Part shown: positions 51,227 to 60,475 of the stretch, one piece after another | Layout of the letters: the number at the start of each line of letters is the position of its first letter | How positions within the stretch are numbered: position 1 is the first letter of the stretch | NCBI RefSeq assembly: GCF_028657195.3 | Contig: NZ_JANCPR020000011.1 | Span: forward strand, 151,288-215,287 | Length of the DNA: 64,000 bases | Direction of reading: 5' to 3' | Source of the DNA: Streptomyces iconiensis | GTDB lineage: Bacteria; Actinomycetota; Actinomycetes; Streptomycetales; Streptomycetaceae | Position numbers and translations under genes: made by a program | The notes under the pieces: model-generated | The model's input: only the letters and a program-made list of their open reading frames with translations | Databases searched by the model: none | What the model was told of the DNA's origin: nothing

Positions 51227-54200
51227 GCGGTGATGATGCCCGCGATGGCACGGACCGTCGGATTCTCGATGAGTGTGGCGATCGGCAGATCGGTGTCGAA
51301 CTCCTTGCGTACGCGCGCCGCGAGCTGGACCCCGACGAGGGAGTTCCCGCCGAGCGCGAAGAAGTCGTCGTCCACGTCCACCTCCCCTTCCCCGACCCCG
51401 AGCGCGTCGGCCCACAGCCTGGTGAGCCGCTGGTGCGTGGTGCCGCCGCCGTCCCCCTCGCCTTCTCCGTCTCCCTCGTCTCCCTCGCCCTTCCCGTCTC
51501 CCCCGTCGGCCGTGGCAGGCGATCTGCTCCGGGAGGAAGCGGAGCCGCCGGGCGGTCCGCTGTTCAGGCCCGCCTCCGCGATCACGTTCCGGGTGAGGCG
51601 TTCGACCGAGCGGAGCCGGGCGTCGATGCCCTCGGGCACGACCACGATCTGCGGCCCCAGGCGCGCGCCGAGGATGTGCCAGAGCGCCTCGATGCCCTCC
51701 TCGGGGCGGATCGCGAACTCCCCGCCGAGACCCGGGGCCGGGGCCGGTTCCGCGGTCTTTCCGGTCTCCGGTTCGGTGGGCTGTTCCTCCGGTGGCGCCT
51801 GTGCGGCCTTCTCCGTGACGCTCCGCCGGAACTCGGCGGGGTCCCATACGCGGACGGTGTAGCCGGTGACGTCCACGACTTCGCGGCCCGTTCCGTCGGT
51901 GAGCGTGAGGTCGAACGTCACCATGTTCTGATGGGCGCTCCGGCGGCGCGAGTACACATGGAGCGTGGCGGGCAGCGGCGCGCGCAGGGTGATCTCGCTG
52001 ATGGAGAAGGGCAGATAGCTCTCACCCGTCGAGCCCAGTTCGGGGAGGTAGACGGCGTTGGACGTGGCCGCGTCGAACATGGCGGGGTGCAGCGGGTGGT
52101 CGGCCAGTTCCCCGGCGTACTCCTCCGGCATCTCGACGCGGGCCAGGGTGGAGGAGTCGTCGCGCCGTATCTCCGCCATGTTCGCCCAGCGGGGCCCGAA
52201 CTCGATCAGGCCCAGCTGGGGTTCGTACGGTTCGGTGTCCGGCTTGACGACCGGGAAGCACTCCCGCAGCACGTCGAGGTCCTGCACCTGCGGCGTGCTG
52301 TGCGGCGCCGTACGGACCAGGCCGGTGGCGTGCTCCGTCCACTCAGCGCCTTCCCCCCTACCGCTGTCCCACTCGGCGTTCCCTTCCGCCTCGCCCCTCT
52401 CCACCGCTTCGGCCGAGCTGGCGACGGAGAAGCGGTAGCCGCCCCGTTCGGGTACCAACGTCGTGCGCAGCACGCGGCGTTCGGTGAGGGTCAGCACGGA
52501 CAGGAACGTGACATCGGTCAGCCGCAGCGGCCCCCCTTCGGCCGCGAGCGCGTCGTCTCCTGCGGCGCGTGCCGTCTCCAGGTAGGCCGTCGCCGGCCAG
52601 ACCGGTGTCCCGGAGACCCGGTGTTCGCGGGTCACCCAGTGCGTGTCGCCGTCCACGGAAAGGCAGTAACGGATCTCGCCGTCCGGACCCTCGGACCGCT
52701 CGCCGAGCAACGGGTGGACGCCGGAGCCACGTTCGGGTGCGGGGTGATCGGCGTTGCCGGAGGGCGGGACACCCGGTGCCTCTTCGGCGGGCAGGTGCCC
52801 GTTGGCCTGGGTAGGGGTGGCTCCGGGAATGTGGCCGTCGCCCGGTGCGTGCCCGTTGGCCTGCGCGTGACCGTTGGCCTGCGCGTGACCGTTGCCCGGT
52901 GCGTGACCGTTGCCGGGTGTGTGTCGGTCGGCCTGGCCTTCGCCGTTCGCCCGCGCGGGGTCATCGGTCTGCTGCGCGTGGCCGTTCGCCGTGGCGTGAC
53001 CGTTGGCCGCGGGGGTGGTGACCAGGATGCCGGTCGGCGCGGGGGCGCCCGTCTGGAGGGCGCGGAAGGCGGCGGGTGCGAGCGTGCCGGCCTTCGCTGC
53101 CATGCCGATCTCCGCCCAGGCGTCCCAGTTGACGGACACGGTGAAGCCGGGTCCTTCGGCTGCGCGGGCATGCGCGTAGGCGTCCATGAAGGCGTTGGCC
53201 GAGGCGTAGTCGGTCTGGCCGAGGTTGCCGGCGACGGAGGTGATGGAGGAGAAGAGGACCATCACCTCCGCGGTGTCGCCGAGCAGCCGGTCGAGGACGA
53301 GCGTTCCTGTGACCTTCGCCGACATGACGCGCTCGGCCTCGGCACGGGTCTTGAGCGCCAGCAGGCCGCCGCCCGGTACGCCCGCGGTGTGGAACACGCC
53401 GTGTACGGGCCCGAACTCCCGCTCACCACGCGCCACCACCTCCCGCATGGCCTCCTCGTCGGCGACGTCGGCACGGCAGACCAGCACCTCGGCGCCGTAG
53501 CTCTCGACGCGCAACAGCCGGCGGACGGTCCGCTGCACGGCGGCGGGGTCCGCTTCGTCTCCGGCTGGTTCCCGTGCGAGGATCCCGTCCCACTCCTCGC
53601 GGGGCGGAAAGGCGGAGCGTGCGGTCAGTACGAGCCGTGCGCGTACGGCCTTCGCGAGGCCCTCCGCGACGGCGAGCCCGATTCCGCCGAGTCCGCCGGT
53701 GACCAGGTAGGTCCCGCGCTCACGCAGTGGCCCCGAGGCGCCGCGGGTGCGGGGTTCGGGGACCTGCGGGTAGCTGAGGAGCCAGCGCCTGCGCCCGCGC
53801 AGGGCGACCCAGCGGTCTCCGCCGGCGGCAAAGGCGGGCGCGGGCTGTCCCGCCCGTGCCAGTTCCTCCAAGAGGCCCTCGGTGAAGCGGTTTTCGGTGA
53901 CGTCCAGGCACCGCACCGCGAACTCGGGCAGTTCCTTGGCCATGACGTCGCAGACGCCGGTGACGGCCGCGCGGGCGGGTTCGATCTGCTCGGCACCCGT
54001 GACCGCGCGCAGCCGCGAGCCGACCACGTCCCAGCGCAGGCCGGCGGCGAGCGCGGAGGTGCGTTCCGCGAGGGACTGGGCCAGGAAGAGGACGCTGAAG
54101 AAGCCGAGGTCCAGCCATGCGGCGGGGCTCCGGCCGTCGCCGGGGCTCTGGCCTCCGTCGAAACTCCGATCACCGCCGGGGCTCAGCCCGTCGGCCGGGC

Positions 54201-57200
54201 CGAACAGCCAGGCGTGCAGGACGCGTTCGGGCAGGAGCCCGTCGGCGGTGAGCGAGGCGACGAGCTGGGTGTAGTCCTCCCGTGCGCCCGGGCGCAGCAC
54301 GTACCGGCTGCCGGTCAGGCGTATGTAGCGCGCGCCGGGTTCGACGGTGACGACCTGTCCGCCGGCCGCGCGGAGCCGGTTGACGAGCCCGTCCAGCGCG
54401 GTGCCCCTGCGGAAGAGGAGCCAGGTGCGGGCGAGGGAGGCGGTGGCCGGCGCGGGGTTCTGGTCCTCGCGCCACTCCGGCCGGAACAGCGCGCGTTCGA
54501 CGGGCCGCCGCCCCTCCTCGTGTACGGGCTCCCGGTCTCCCTCTCCTCGGGCCCGTTGTTCTGCCTCCTCCGCGGTGCGGGGCCTCTCCGCGCCTGCCGG
54601 GGCGGTCGAGGGCGCTGCCGGGTCGAGCCAGTGGACCTTGCGCTGGAAGGGGTAGGTCGGCAGGGGTACGCGGCGCCAGTCCTGGCCCCAGTAGGCGTCC
54701 CAGTCCAGGGGTGCGCCCGCCGTCCAGAGCGCGGCAACGGCGCGTGCCAGGCAGTGGGGGCCGTCCTCCTTGCCCTGCGGCATGGGCATGGTCGGCACGA
54801 CGGGCCGTCCCTTGCGTCCCGTGGCGAGGGCCTGGGCGCGGGTCAGTCCGGTGAGGACCTGTCCGGGGCCGGTCTCGACCAGCAGTAGGTCCTCGTCCTC
54901 CAGCAGCAGCGCGACGCTCGGTGCGAAGCGGACCGGGGCACGCAGATGTTCCGTCCAGTAGGCCGGGTCGGTCGCCTGTTCCCCGGTGATCCACTCCCCC
55001 GTGACGTTGGAGACGAACGGGAGGCGCGGGGCGCGCAGTTCGACCTGGGCCAGTTCGGCGGCGAACGCGTCGAGGGCGGGTTCCATCATCGCGGAGTGGA
55101 ACGCGTGCGAGGTGTGCAGCCTGTGCCCGGTCACGCCGCGTTCGGCGAGCGTGGTCCGCGCGGCCTCGACGGCCTTGTCGGGGCCCGAGATCACGGTGAG
55201 GCGGGCGCCGTTGTAGGCGGCGATGTCGACGCCGGGCAGGCCCTCGACGTCCTCGGCAGCCGCGGGTACGGCCAGCATGCTGCCGCCCGGCAGCTCCTGG
55301 ACGAGCGCGCCCCGTCTGACGACGATCCGGACGGCGTCGGCGAGGGAGAACACGCCGGCCAGGCAGGCGGCGACGTACTCACCGACGCTGTGCCCGACCA
55401 TCGCCCTCGGCTCCAGGCCCCAGCTCATGAGCAGCCGCGCCATGGCGTACTCCAGCGTGAACAGCGCGGGCTGGGCCATGCTGGTCCTGGTCAACGCGCG
55501 GACGGCGGCGGGCTCTTCGGCGGCGAACATCACCGCGCGCAGGTCCGTGGCCAGGTGGGGGCGCGCGAGGTCGGCGCACTCGTCGACGGCCGCGCGGAAG
55601 ATCCGTTCCTGCGCGTACAGCTGCTTGCCCATGCCGAGGTGCTGGGAGCCCTGGCCGGGAAAGAGGAAGGCGACAGGGCGTGCCCCGTCCCGCACGGGTG
55701 CGGCGTCGGTCCTGGCCGCGCGCAGGGCGAGCGGAACGGGGGCGTCGCCGGGCACCACCGCTGTCCTGTGCCGGAAGGGTGGACGGCCGCAGCTCAGCGT
55801 GGCGGCGGCGTCCTCGTACGGCAGTCCGGGGTGCGCCTCCAGGTGGTCGGCCAGCCGGTCGGCCGCCGCTGCGAGCGCTTCGGGGGTACGCGCGGAGAGC
55901 GGGAGCACCAACGGGCGCCGCCGCACCGCCAGTTCACCGCCGTCCTCCCCCTCGCTCACCTGGCCACCAGGCGGCTCCCCGTTTGCCTGGCCGCCGGGCG
56001 GCTCCTCCTCGCTTGCCCGATCACCGGACGGCTCCTCCTCGCTTGCCCGGTCGTGGCCCGGCCCTCCGCTGCTCGCGCGTTCCGGCGTAGGCGTGGGCGT
56101 GGCCTCGGCGAGGACGACGTGCGCGTTGGTGCCGCCGACGCCGAAGGAGCTGACGGCCGCCGTACGGGGCCCTTGGAGGCGGCGCCAGGGTGACAGCTCG
56201 GTGTTGACGTAGAAAGGGCCGTTCTCGAAGTCGATCTCCGGGTGCGGCTCCGAGTAGTTGATGCTCGGGGGGATGCTCCCGGCCTGGAGGGCCAGCACGG
56301 TCTTGATGAGCCCGATGACACCGGCTGCGGGGCCGAGATGCCCGACGTTGCCCTTGACCGAGCCGATGGGGCAGGTGCGTACGCCGGTCAGGCCCAGGTC
56401 GCGGTAGGCGCGGGTGAGCGCGTTCACCTCGATGGGGTCGCCGACCCTGGTGCCGGTGCCGTGCGCCTCGACGTAGCCGATGTGGGCGGGGTCGATACCG
56501 GAGGCGGTCATGGCCTGCTGGATGAGTGCGGACTGCCCGGCGATGCTCGGCGCGGTGAACCCGGTCTTGCGGGCGCCGTCGTTGTTGATGGCCGAGGACC
56601 GGATCAGGGCGTGCACATGGTCGCCGGCTGCCAGCGCTTCGGCGTGGCGCTTGAGGACGACGGTGCCGACACCGGTTCCGAAGATCGTGCCGTCGGCCGC
56701 GGCGTCGAAGGGCCGCACGCGGCCTGTCACCGAGAACATGCCGCCCTCGGCCGAGTGGTATCCGGTGACGCGGGGCAGCTCGACCTGGACGCCGCCCGCG
56801 ACAGCGGCGTCGCACTCGCCGCTGCGCAGCGCCTGACAGGCCAGGTGCACGGCGACGAGCGACGTGGAACAGGCCGTCACCACGTTCACGCTGGGCCCCG
56901 TCAGGCCGAGGTGGTGGGAGACGGCCGTGGTGATGTAGTCGGTGGCGTTGGCCACCATGACGCCGACCTCGCCGAGATAGGCGGAGGCGTCGGGGTGGGA
57001 GCTGACGTTCCACTCGCGGTAGAAGTTGGGCGCACCGCCGCCGTAGACACCGACGGACCCGGGGAAGCGGAACGGGTCGTAGCCCGCGTGCTCCAGCGCC
57101 GTGTAGGCCGACTCCAGGAACAGCCGGTGCTGCGGGTCGCGGACCTGTGCCTCACGCGGCGTCAGGCCGAAGAAGGGTGCGTCGAATTCGGCCACGTCCT

Positions 57201-57438
57201 CCAGGACCGGTTTTGCCCTGATGTAGTGCGGATCGTTCAGCTCCGCCTCGGGGATACCGGCGGCGCGCAGTTCCTCCTCGCCGAAGCGGGTGACGGACTC
57301 CACGCCCTCGGTGAGGTTGGCCCAGAAGGCGTCGAGGTCCGCGCCACCGGGAACCCGGAGCGCCATGCCGACGACGGCGACGGCATCGTGATCGTCCGAT
57401 GAGTCACCGCCGGGTCCACGCGGGTTCGTACTGTGCAC
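51223..57438 (-). CDS. Single-module type I PKS, order KS-AT-KR-DH-ACP
   Basis: A 2071-residue enzyme. KS 18-442 has Cys190 (TACSTS), His326 and His367. AT 590-895 has Ser684 (GHSVGE) and HAFHS at 778-782, predicting malonyl-CoA. A KR structural part (985-1225) precedes the KR core (1243-1450; GGLGGIG, SSIT, YASAN). After a Gly/His/Ala/Asn repeat linker comes a DH at 1573-1870 with the HRVSGTPVWP motif and HPAMFDAA. A segment like the usual post-KR linker (EGIEALWHILGARLGPQIVV) and an acidic stretch lead to the ACP, Ser2033 in GGNSL. DH lying after KR is not the standard modular order. With the coupled thioesterase it may make a short unsaturated acid or act iteratively. Confidence 0.93.
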   Translation of the reverse strand: MHSTNPRGPGGDSSDDHDAVAVVGMALRVPGGADLDAFWANLTEGVESVTRFGEEELRAAGIPEAELNDPHYIRAKPVLEDVAEFDAPFFGLTPREAQVRDPQHRLFLESAYTALEHAGYDPFRFPGSVGVYGGGAPNFYREWNVSSHPDASAYLGEVGVMVANATDYITTAVSHHLGLTGPSVNVVTACSTSLVAVHLACQALRSGECDAAVAGGVQVELPRVTGYHSAEGGMFSVTGRVRPFDAAADGTIFGTGVGTVVLKRHAEALAAGDHVHALIRSSAINNDGARKTGFTAPSIAGQSALIQQAMTASGIDPAHIGYVEAHGTGTRVGDPIEVNALTRAYRDLGLTGVRTCPIGSVKGNVGHLGPAAGVIGLIKTVLALQAGSIPPSINYSEPHPEIDFENGPFYVNTELSPWRRLQGPRTAAVSSFGVGGTNAHVVLAEATPTPTPERASSGGPGHDRASEEEPSGDRASEEEPPGGQANGEPPGGQVSEGEDGGELAVRRRPLVLPLSARTPEALAAAADRLADHLEAHPGLPYEDAAATLSCGRPPFRHRTAVVPGDAPVPLALRAARTDAAPVRDGARPVAFLFPGQGSQHLGMGKQLYAQERIFRAAVDECADLARPHLATDLRAVMFAAEEPAAVRALTRTSMAQPALFTLEYAMARLLMSWGLEPRAMVGHSVGEYVAACLAGVFSLADAVRIVVRRGALVQELPGGSMLAVPAAAEDVEGLPGVDIAAYNGARLTVISGPDKAVEAARTTLAERGVTGHRLHTSHAFHSAMMEPALDAFAAELAQVELRAPRLPFVSNVTGEWITGEQATDPAYWTEHLRAPVRFAPSVALLLEDEDLLLVETGPGQVLTGLTRAQALATGRKGRPVVPTMPMPQGKEDGPHCLARAVAALWTAGAPLDWDAYWGQDWRRVPLPTYPFQRKVHWLDPAAPSTAPAGAERPRTAEEAEQRARGEGDREPVHEEGRRPVERALFRPEWREDQNPAPATASLARTWLLFRRGTALDGLVNRLRAAGGQVVTVEPGARYIRLTGSRYVLRPGAREDYTQLVASLTADGLLPERVLHAWLFGPADGLSPGGDRSFDGGQSPGDGRSPAAWLDLGFFSVLFLAQSLAERTSALAAGLRWDVVGSRLRAVTGAEQIEPARAAVTGVCDVMAKELPEFAVRCLDVTENRFTEGLLEELARAGQPAPAFAAGGDRWVALRGRRRWLLSYPQVPEPRTRGASGPLRERGTYLVTGGLGGIGLAVAEGLAKAVRARLVLTARSAFPPREEWDGILAREPAGDEADPAAVQRTVRRLLRVESYGAEVLVCRADVADEEAMREVVARGEREFGPVHGVFHTAGVPGGGLLALKTRAEAERVMSAKVTGTLVLDRLLGDTAEVMVLFSSITSVAGNLGQTDYASANAFMDAYAHARAAEGPGFTVSVNWDAWAEIGMAAKAGTLAPAAFRALQTGAPAPTGILVTTPAANGHATANGHAQQTDDPARANGEGQADRHTPGNGHAPGNGHAQANGHAQANGHAPGDGHIPGATPTQANGHLPAEEAPGVPPSGNADHPAPERGSGVHPLLGERSEGPDGEIRYCLSVDGDTHWVTREHRVSGTPVWPATAYLETARAAGDDALAAEGGPLRLTDVTFLSVLTLTERRVLRTTLVPERGGYRFSVASSAEAVERGEAEGNAEWDSGRGEGAEWTEHATGLVRTAPHSTPQVQDLDVLRECFPVVKPDTEPYEPQLGLIEFGPRWANMAEIRRDDSSTLARVEMPEEYAGELADHPLHPAMFDAATSNAVYLPELGSTGESYLPFSISEITLRAPLPATLHVYSRRRSAHQNMVTFDLTLTDGTGREVVDVTGYTVRVWDPAEFRRSVTEKAAQAPPEEQPTEPETGKTAEPAPAPGLGGEFAIRPEEGIEALWHILGARLGPQIVVVPEGIDARLRSVERLTRNVIAEAGLNSGPPGGSASSRSRSPATADGGDGKGEGDEGDGEGEGDGGGTTHQRLTRLWADALGVGEGEVDVDDDFFALGGNSLVGVQLAARVRKEFDTDLPIATLIENPTVRAIAGIITA
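52789..53007 (-). repeat. Degenerate NGHA-type repeats in the KR-DH linker
   Basis: Residues about 1478-1550 of the PKS contain eight or more copies of a motif close to ANGHAQ/GNGHAP, encoded by imperfect 18-bp units. It is a flexible low-complexity linker marking the junction where DH joins. Confidence 0.85.
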
Positions 57439-57576
57439 GTTCCGGCCCCCTTACAGACGTCCGTGCATCCTGCAGGGCCCTCAACTCGCGCGTCAATGCG
57501 TACAGTTCGGCAATGACGAACGGCCGCCGACCGCTGCTCCTGTCGGCGTCCTACCCGCTCGGGGAGGAGAACACCG
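57439..57576. promoter_or_regulatory. Divergent promoter region of the PKS and VOC genes
   Basis: Only 138 bases separate the PKS start from the divergent VOC start. Both promoters must lie here and the genes may be co-regulated. No operator is obvious. Confidence 0.4.
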
Positions 57577-58347
57577 GTGCCCGAACCCACGTCCTACCGT
57601 CCGGGAGCACTGTGCTGGACGGAGCTGCACGCGCCCGATGCCGGCGCCGCCGAGCGGTTCTACGCCGCCGTGCTGGGATGGGGGTACGTGTACACGGGCC
57701 CCGAGTTCGACCACTACCGGTACGCCACGTCGCGGCGGCAGATGGTGGCTGGTATCGCACCTACGGAGGAGGCGAAGGGCAGCTGGATCGTCTTCTTCGC
57801 CGCGCGGGAGGTGGACGTGCTCGCCGAACGGGTAAAGGCGGCGGGAGGCGAGGTGGACCACGGGCCCGCCGATGTGGGTGTGCTGGGCCGCAACCTGCTG
57901 GCCGTGGACCCGTGCGGCGCGCACGTCGGGTTCTGGCAGCCGCGCGCGCACCTCGGCGCCGGGCTCTTCGACGAACCCTCGGCACTGTGCTGGGCGGAAC
58001 TCGCGGTGCGGGACACGGCGGAGGCCGACCGCTTCTACGCGGACGTACTCGGGCTGCGCGTGGCGGCGCACGCGGCTGCGGGCGACGCGCGGTACGCGGC
58101 CTTCCGACTGGCGGACGGTGAGGCCGTCGCGGGGCGGACCGTGCTGGGCCCGGAGCGGAAGGACGCCGAACCGTTCTGGATGCCCTATTTCGGGGTTACC
58201 GACGCGCGGCGTGCCACCGATGTGTCAGTGGATTACGGGGCAACGGTGCTGTATTCGGGCGTCAATGCGGAAGGGCGCGGCGTCGCCGTTGTCTCGGATC
58301 CCTGGGAGGCGGTCTTCGCGGTGCTTGAAGTCCCCTCAGGGCACTGA
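57577..58347 (+). CDS. Two-domain VOC (glyoxalase-like) protein
   Basis: A 256-residue protein with two VOC modules: CWTELHAPDAGAAERFYAAVLGWGY (start about residue 12) and CWAELAVRDTAEADRFYADVLGLRV (about 140). Each ends in a GVAVVSDPW/NLLAVDPCG strand. Such tandem VOC proteins bind small ligands, sometimes as antibiotic-binding resistance or biosynthesis proteins. Divergent from the PKS gene, which makes a role in that pathway possible but unproven. Confidence 0.85.
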   Translation: MPEPTSYRPGALCWTELHAPDAGAAERFYAAVLGWGYVYTGPEFDHYRYATSRRQMVAGIAPTEEAKGSWIVFFAAREVDVLAERVKAAGGEVDHGPADVGVLGRNLLAVDPCGAHVGFWQPRAHLGAGLFDEPSALCWAELAVRDTAEADRFYADVLGLRVAAHAAAGDARYAAFRLADGEAVAGRTVLGPERKDAEPFWMPYFGVTDARRATDVSVDYGATVLYSGVNAEGRGVAVVSDPWEAVFAVLEVPSGH

Positions 58348-58514
58348 CTCTCCTCCCTTCGCCGACCCGCCGCCTTCCGCACTCGCTTTCCTGAGCATTT
58401 CCCGCCGCATTCCTCCGTTCAAGGCTGGAGCGGCAGTTCCCGAGGAAGTAGGGTGCGCGACCACTCGCCGTCATGAGAACGGCGTGCTGAGCCGCGAAGC
58501 TGTGGAGGTTACTG

Positions 58515-59261
58515 ATGACCGCGGGCTCCATCTTCCTGTGGGAACTACTGGGCACTTCGGTGCTCGTCATGCTCGGTACGGGCGTCGTCGCCAACAACGT
58601 ACTGCGCAGGACCAACGGCAACAGCACCGGAACGCTGTTCGTCAACATCGGCTGGGGTTTCGCCGTGTTCACCGGCGCGAGTCTCGGGGCACCGAGCGGC
58701 GCGCATCTCAACCCGGCCATCACGCTCGGCATGGCCGTCGCCGACAAAACCGAGTGGGCGGATGTGCCGGTCTACTTCCTCGCGCAGATGCTGGGTGGCG
58801 TGCTCGGCGCCGTGCTCTGCTGGGCCACTTACAAGCTGCAGTTCGACGACCACGACAAGCCCGCCGCCACACTGGGTATCTTCGCCACGGAACCCCAGAT
58901 TCCCCATAAGTTCTGGAACATGGTCACGGAGACCCTGGGCACCTTCGTCCTCGTCGCGTTCGTACTCTTTTCGCCGGGCTACGACAAGGGGCAAGGCGGA
59001 ATCCCCGATTTCGGGAATTCCGCACTCGGTTACGCAGGTGTCGCATTCGTCGTGCTAGTCATCGGCACCTCGCTCGGCGGCCCCACGGGGTACGCCATCA
59101 ACCCGGCACGCGACCTCGGACCCCGTATCGCGTACGCGTTCGTTCTGCCGATCAAGGGCAAGGGCATCGCCCAGTGGGGCTACTCATGGGTTCCGGTGTT
59201 CGGCCCGTTGCTGGGCGGGGTGCTGGCGGCGCTGCTCTTCCTCGCCTATCCGGCGGCGTGA
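58515..59261 (+). CDS. MIP-family channel (aquaporin/glycerol facilitator)
   Basis: A 248-residue membrane channel for water or small neutral solutes with six hydrophobic segments. The paired pore motifs are intact: GAHLNPAITLG (first NPA) and GYAINPARDLGPR (second). The Asp in NPARDLGPR is the residue that widens the pore in glycerol facilitators, so glyceroporin activity is likely. A GGAGG site precedes the ATG. Confidence 0.93.
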   Translation: MTAGSIFLWELLGTSVLVMLGTGVVANNVLRRTNGNSTGTLFVNIGWGFAVFTGASLGAPSGAHLNPAITLGMAVADKTEWADVPVYFLAQMLGGVLGAVLCWATYKLQFDDHDKPAATLGIFATEPQIPHKFWNMVTETLGTFVLVAFVLFSPGYDKGQGGIPDFGNSALGYAGVAFVVLVIGTSLGGPTGYAINPARDLGPRIAYAFVLPIKGKGIAQWGYSWVPVFGPLLGGVLAALLFLAYPAA

Positions 59262-59299
59262 CCGCCGCGTTCACCCGTGCCGACCCGCGCTGACGCGCC

Positions 59300-59690
59300 C
59301 GAGGCGGGGCGCGCCGGCGGGCGGGGCAGCCGGCCGCAGCGCGCGCCGTCGGACTCCGGCCGCCCCCGCCCGCCGTGCCCCGGCCGAGCTGCTGGGCCAG
59401 CGAGCGTGGCCAGCCACTCCTGTTCCATGTGCCGGCTGTTCCATATGCCGACAGGGAAGGCGTTCGGGCACCCGGGAGGCGCCGCGGCTGCCGCTGCCAG
59501 GTGGACGGCGTCATAGGCGGGGTCCGGAAATCCCATGTGTCCGAGCATCAGATGGGAAATGCCGACGGACCGGCCGCCGCCGGGCAGCGGGTCAGGAGTT
59601 CCGCGTTGTCCTCGCCGCGCGCGAGCGGTACGAGTGTTTCGCACAGCGCACGCACTCCGTCCGCCACCCGCGAATCCTTTTCCGTCGAAA
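59300..59690 (-). pseudogene. Frameshifted remnant of a conserved actinomycete gene
   Basis: Two minus-strand frames carry real-looking protein: VADGVRALCETLVPLARGED with NAELLTRCPAAAGPSAF, then, after a shift near 59550, GISHLMLGHMGFPDPAYDAVHLAAAA and PVGIWNSRHMEQEWLATLAG. The pieces fit one protein in order and resemble a helical family that I associate, without certainty, with DUF6895. The first frame is closed by an upstream stop and has no good start. So this is a decayed gene rather than an active one. Confidence 0.45.
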
Positions 59691-59785
59691 CATCCGAATA
59701 GGCCCACTATGAGGACGCTTCGCTGCCTTGCGATTGACCGCATCTGACGCCGCTCGCTGATCCACCGGGGATTACGGGACAGCCC

Positions 59786-60037
59786 TTAGGCAAGGTCGCC
59801 TCGCACACCCCCCGCGGAGTCCGATGTCGCCGCCGGCTGCTCGACCACCTCGGTCACGAGGAAGTACTCGTTGCAGCACAGGACATGAAGGCTCAGATCG
59901 TCCGACGCTCCCTCGGCGAGAGAGGAATACTGCGCCTCCAGCAGTTTCTCCAGCGTCGTCCCCCGGTCGAAGACCCCCGCGCCGAAGAGGCTTTGCACCA
60001 TCTTTCCGATCTCACCGTGCGTGAGCCTGGTTTTCAT
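59786..60037 (-). CDS. 83-residue hypothetical protein
   Basis: Starts MKTRLTHGEIGKMVQSLFGAG after a GGGGGA ribosome site. The middle reads LEKLLEAQYSSLAEGASDDL, then LHVLCCNEYFLVTEVVEQ and a Gly/Ala/Ser/Asp tail. It is less GC-rich than its neighbours. A charged N-terminal helix followed by a Cys-Cys region superficially resembles a RiPP precursor, but no modifying enzyme is nearby. A nested 22-residue frame (60012-60080, MSDAQGNIHEESGDHENQ) overlaps its start in another frame. I do not recognise the family. Confidence 0.5.
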   Translation of the reverse strand: MKTRLTHGEIGKMVQSLFGAGVFDRGTTLEKLLEAQYSSLAEGASDDLSLHVLCCNEYFLVTEVVEQPAATSDSAGGVRGDLA

Positions 60038-60080
60038 GATCCCCCGATTCTTCGTGAATGTTTCCTTGTGCGTCGCTCAT

Positions 60081-60475
60081 GCTGACATCCCGGCCTTTCA
60101 CAGGCACATGAACGCATACGTGCTGTAACAAAAGGCGCAGGCGGAGCCGAGTTGTCAGCTCCGTCGACCCCGCAATTCCGGAGTTTCCTGTATTTCCTGG
60201 CGAGAGGGCAGGTGCCCAGGTGGCCGGATTCCCGTACACGCTCGCTCTCTTGGGCTACCCGTACGTAGTTCAATCAGCGAGCCGTGACGAGGGTGCGGCC
60301 ATGGACCGGCATGGCAACGCGTGCGCCCTACGGCACCGAGCGGGCGGCGGGCCGGAGCGGGTGGGCCACTCCTATGGGTGGAACGGGCGCGATGCGGGTG
60401 TCCGCGCGGTGCCGGGGCGATTTGATCACAGCGGTCACTTGACCACCGTTTCCTCACCCCTGGAAAGGCGCCACC
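60081..60475. other. Intergenic region without a recognised gene
   Basis: About 395 bases upstream of both the small hypothetical and nucleotidase genes. It is relatively AT-rich near 60100-60190 and probably holds divergent promoters. I see no gene, tRNA or strong hairpin. Confidence 0.4.

Noticed and set aside
51433..54888. 1151-codon plus-strand open frame
   Set aside because: Antisense to the PKS; no recognisable domain and no ribosome site.
59786..60037. Calling the 83-residue protein a lanthipeptide precursor
   Set aside because: No Ser/Thr-Cys ring pattern and no modifying enzyme nearby; the resemblance is superficial.
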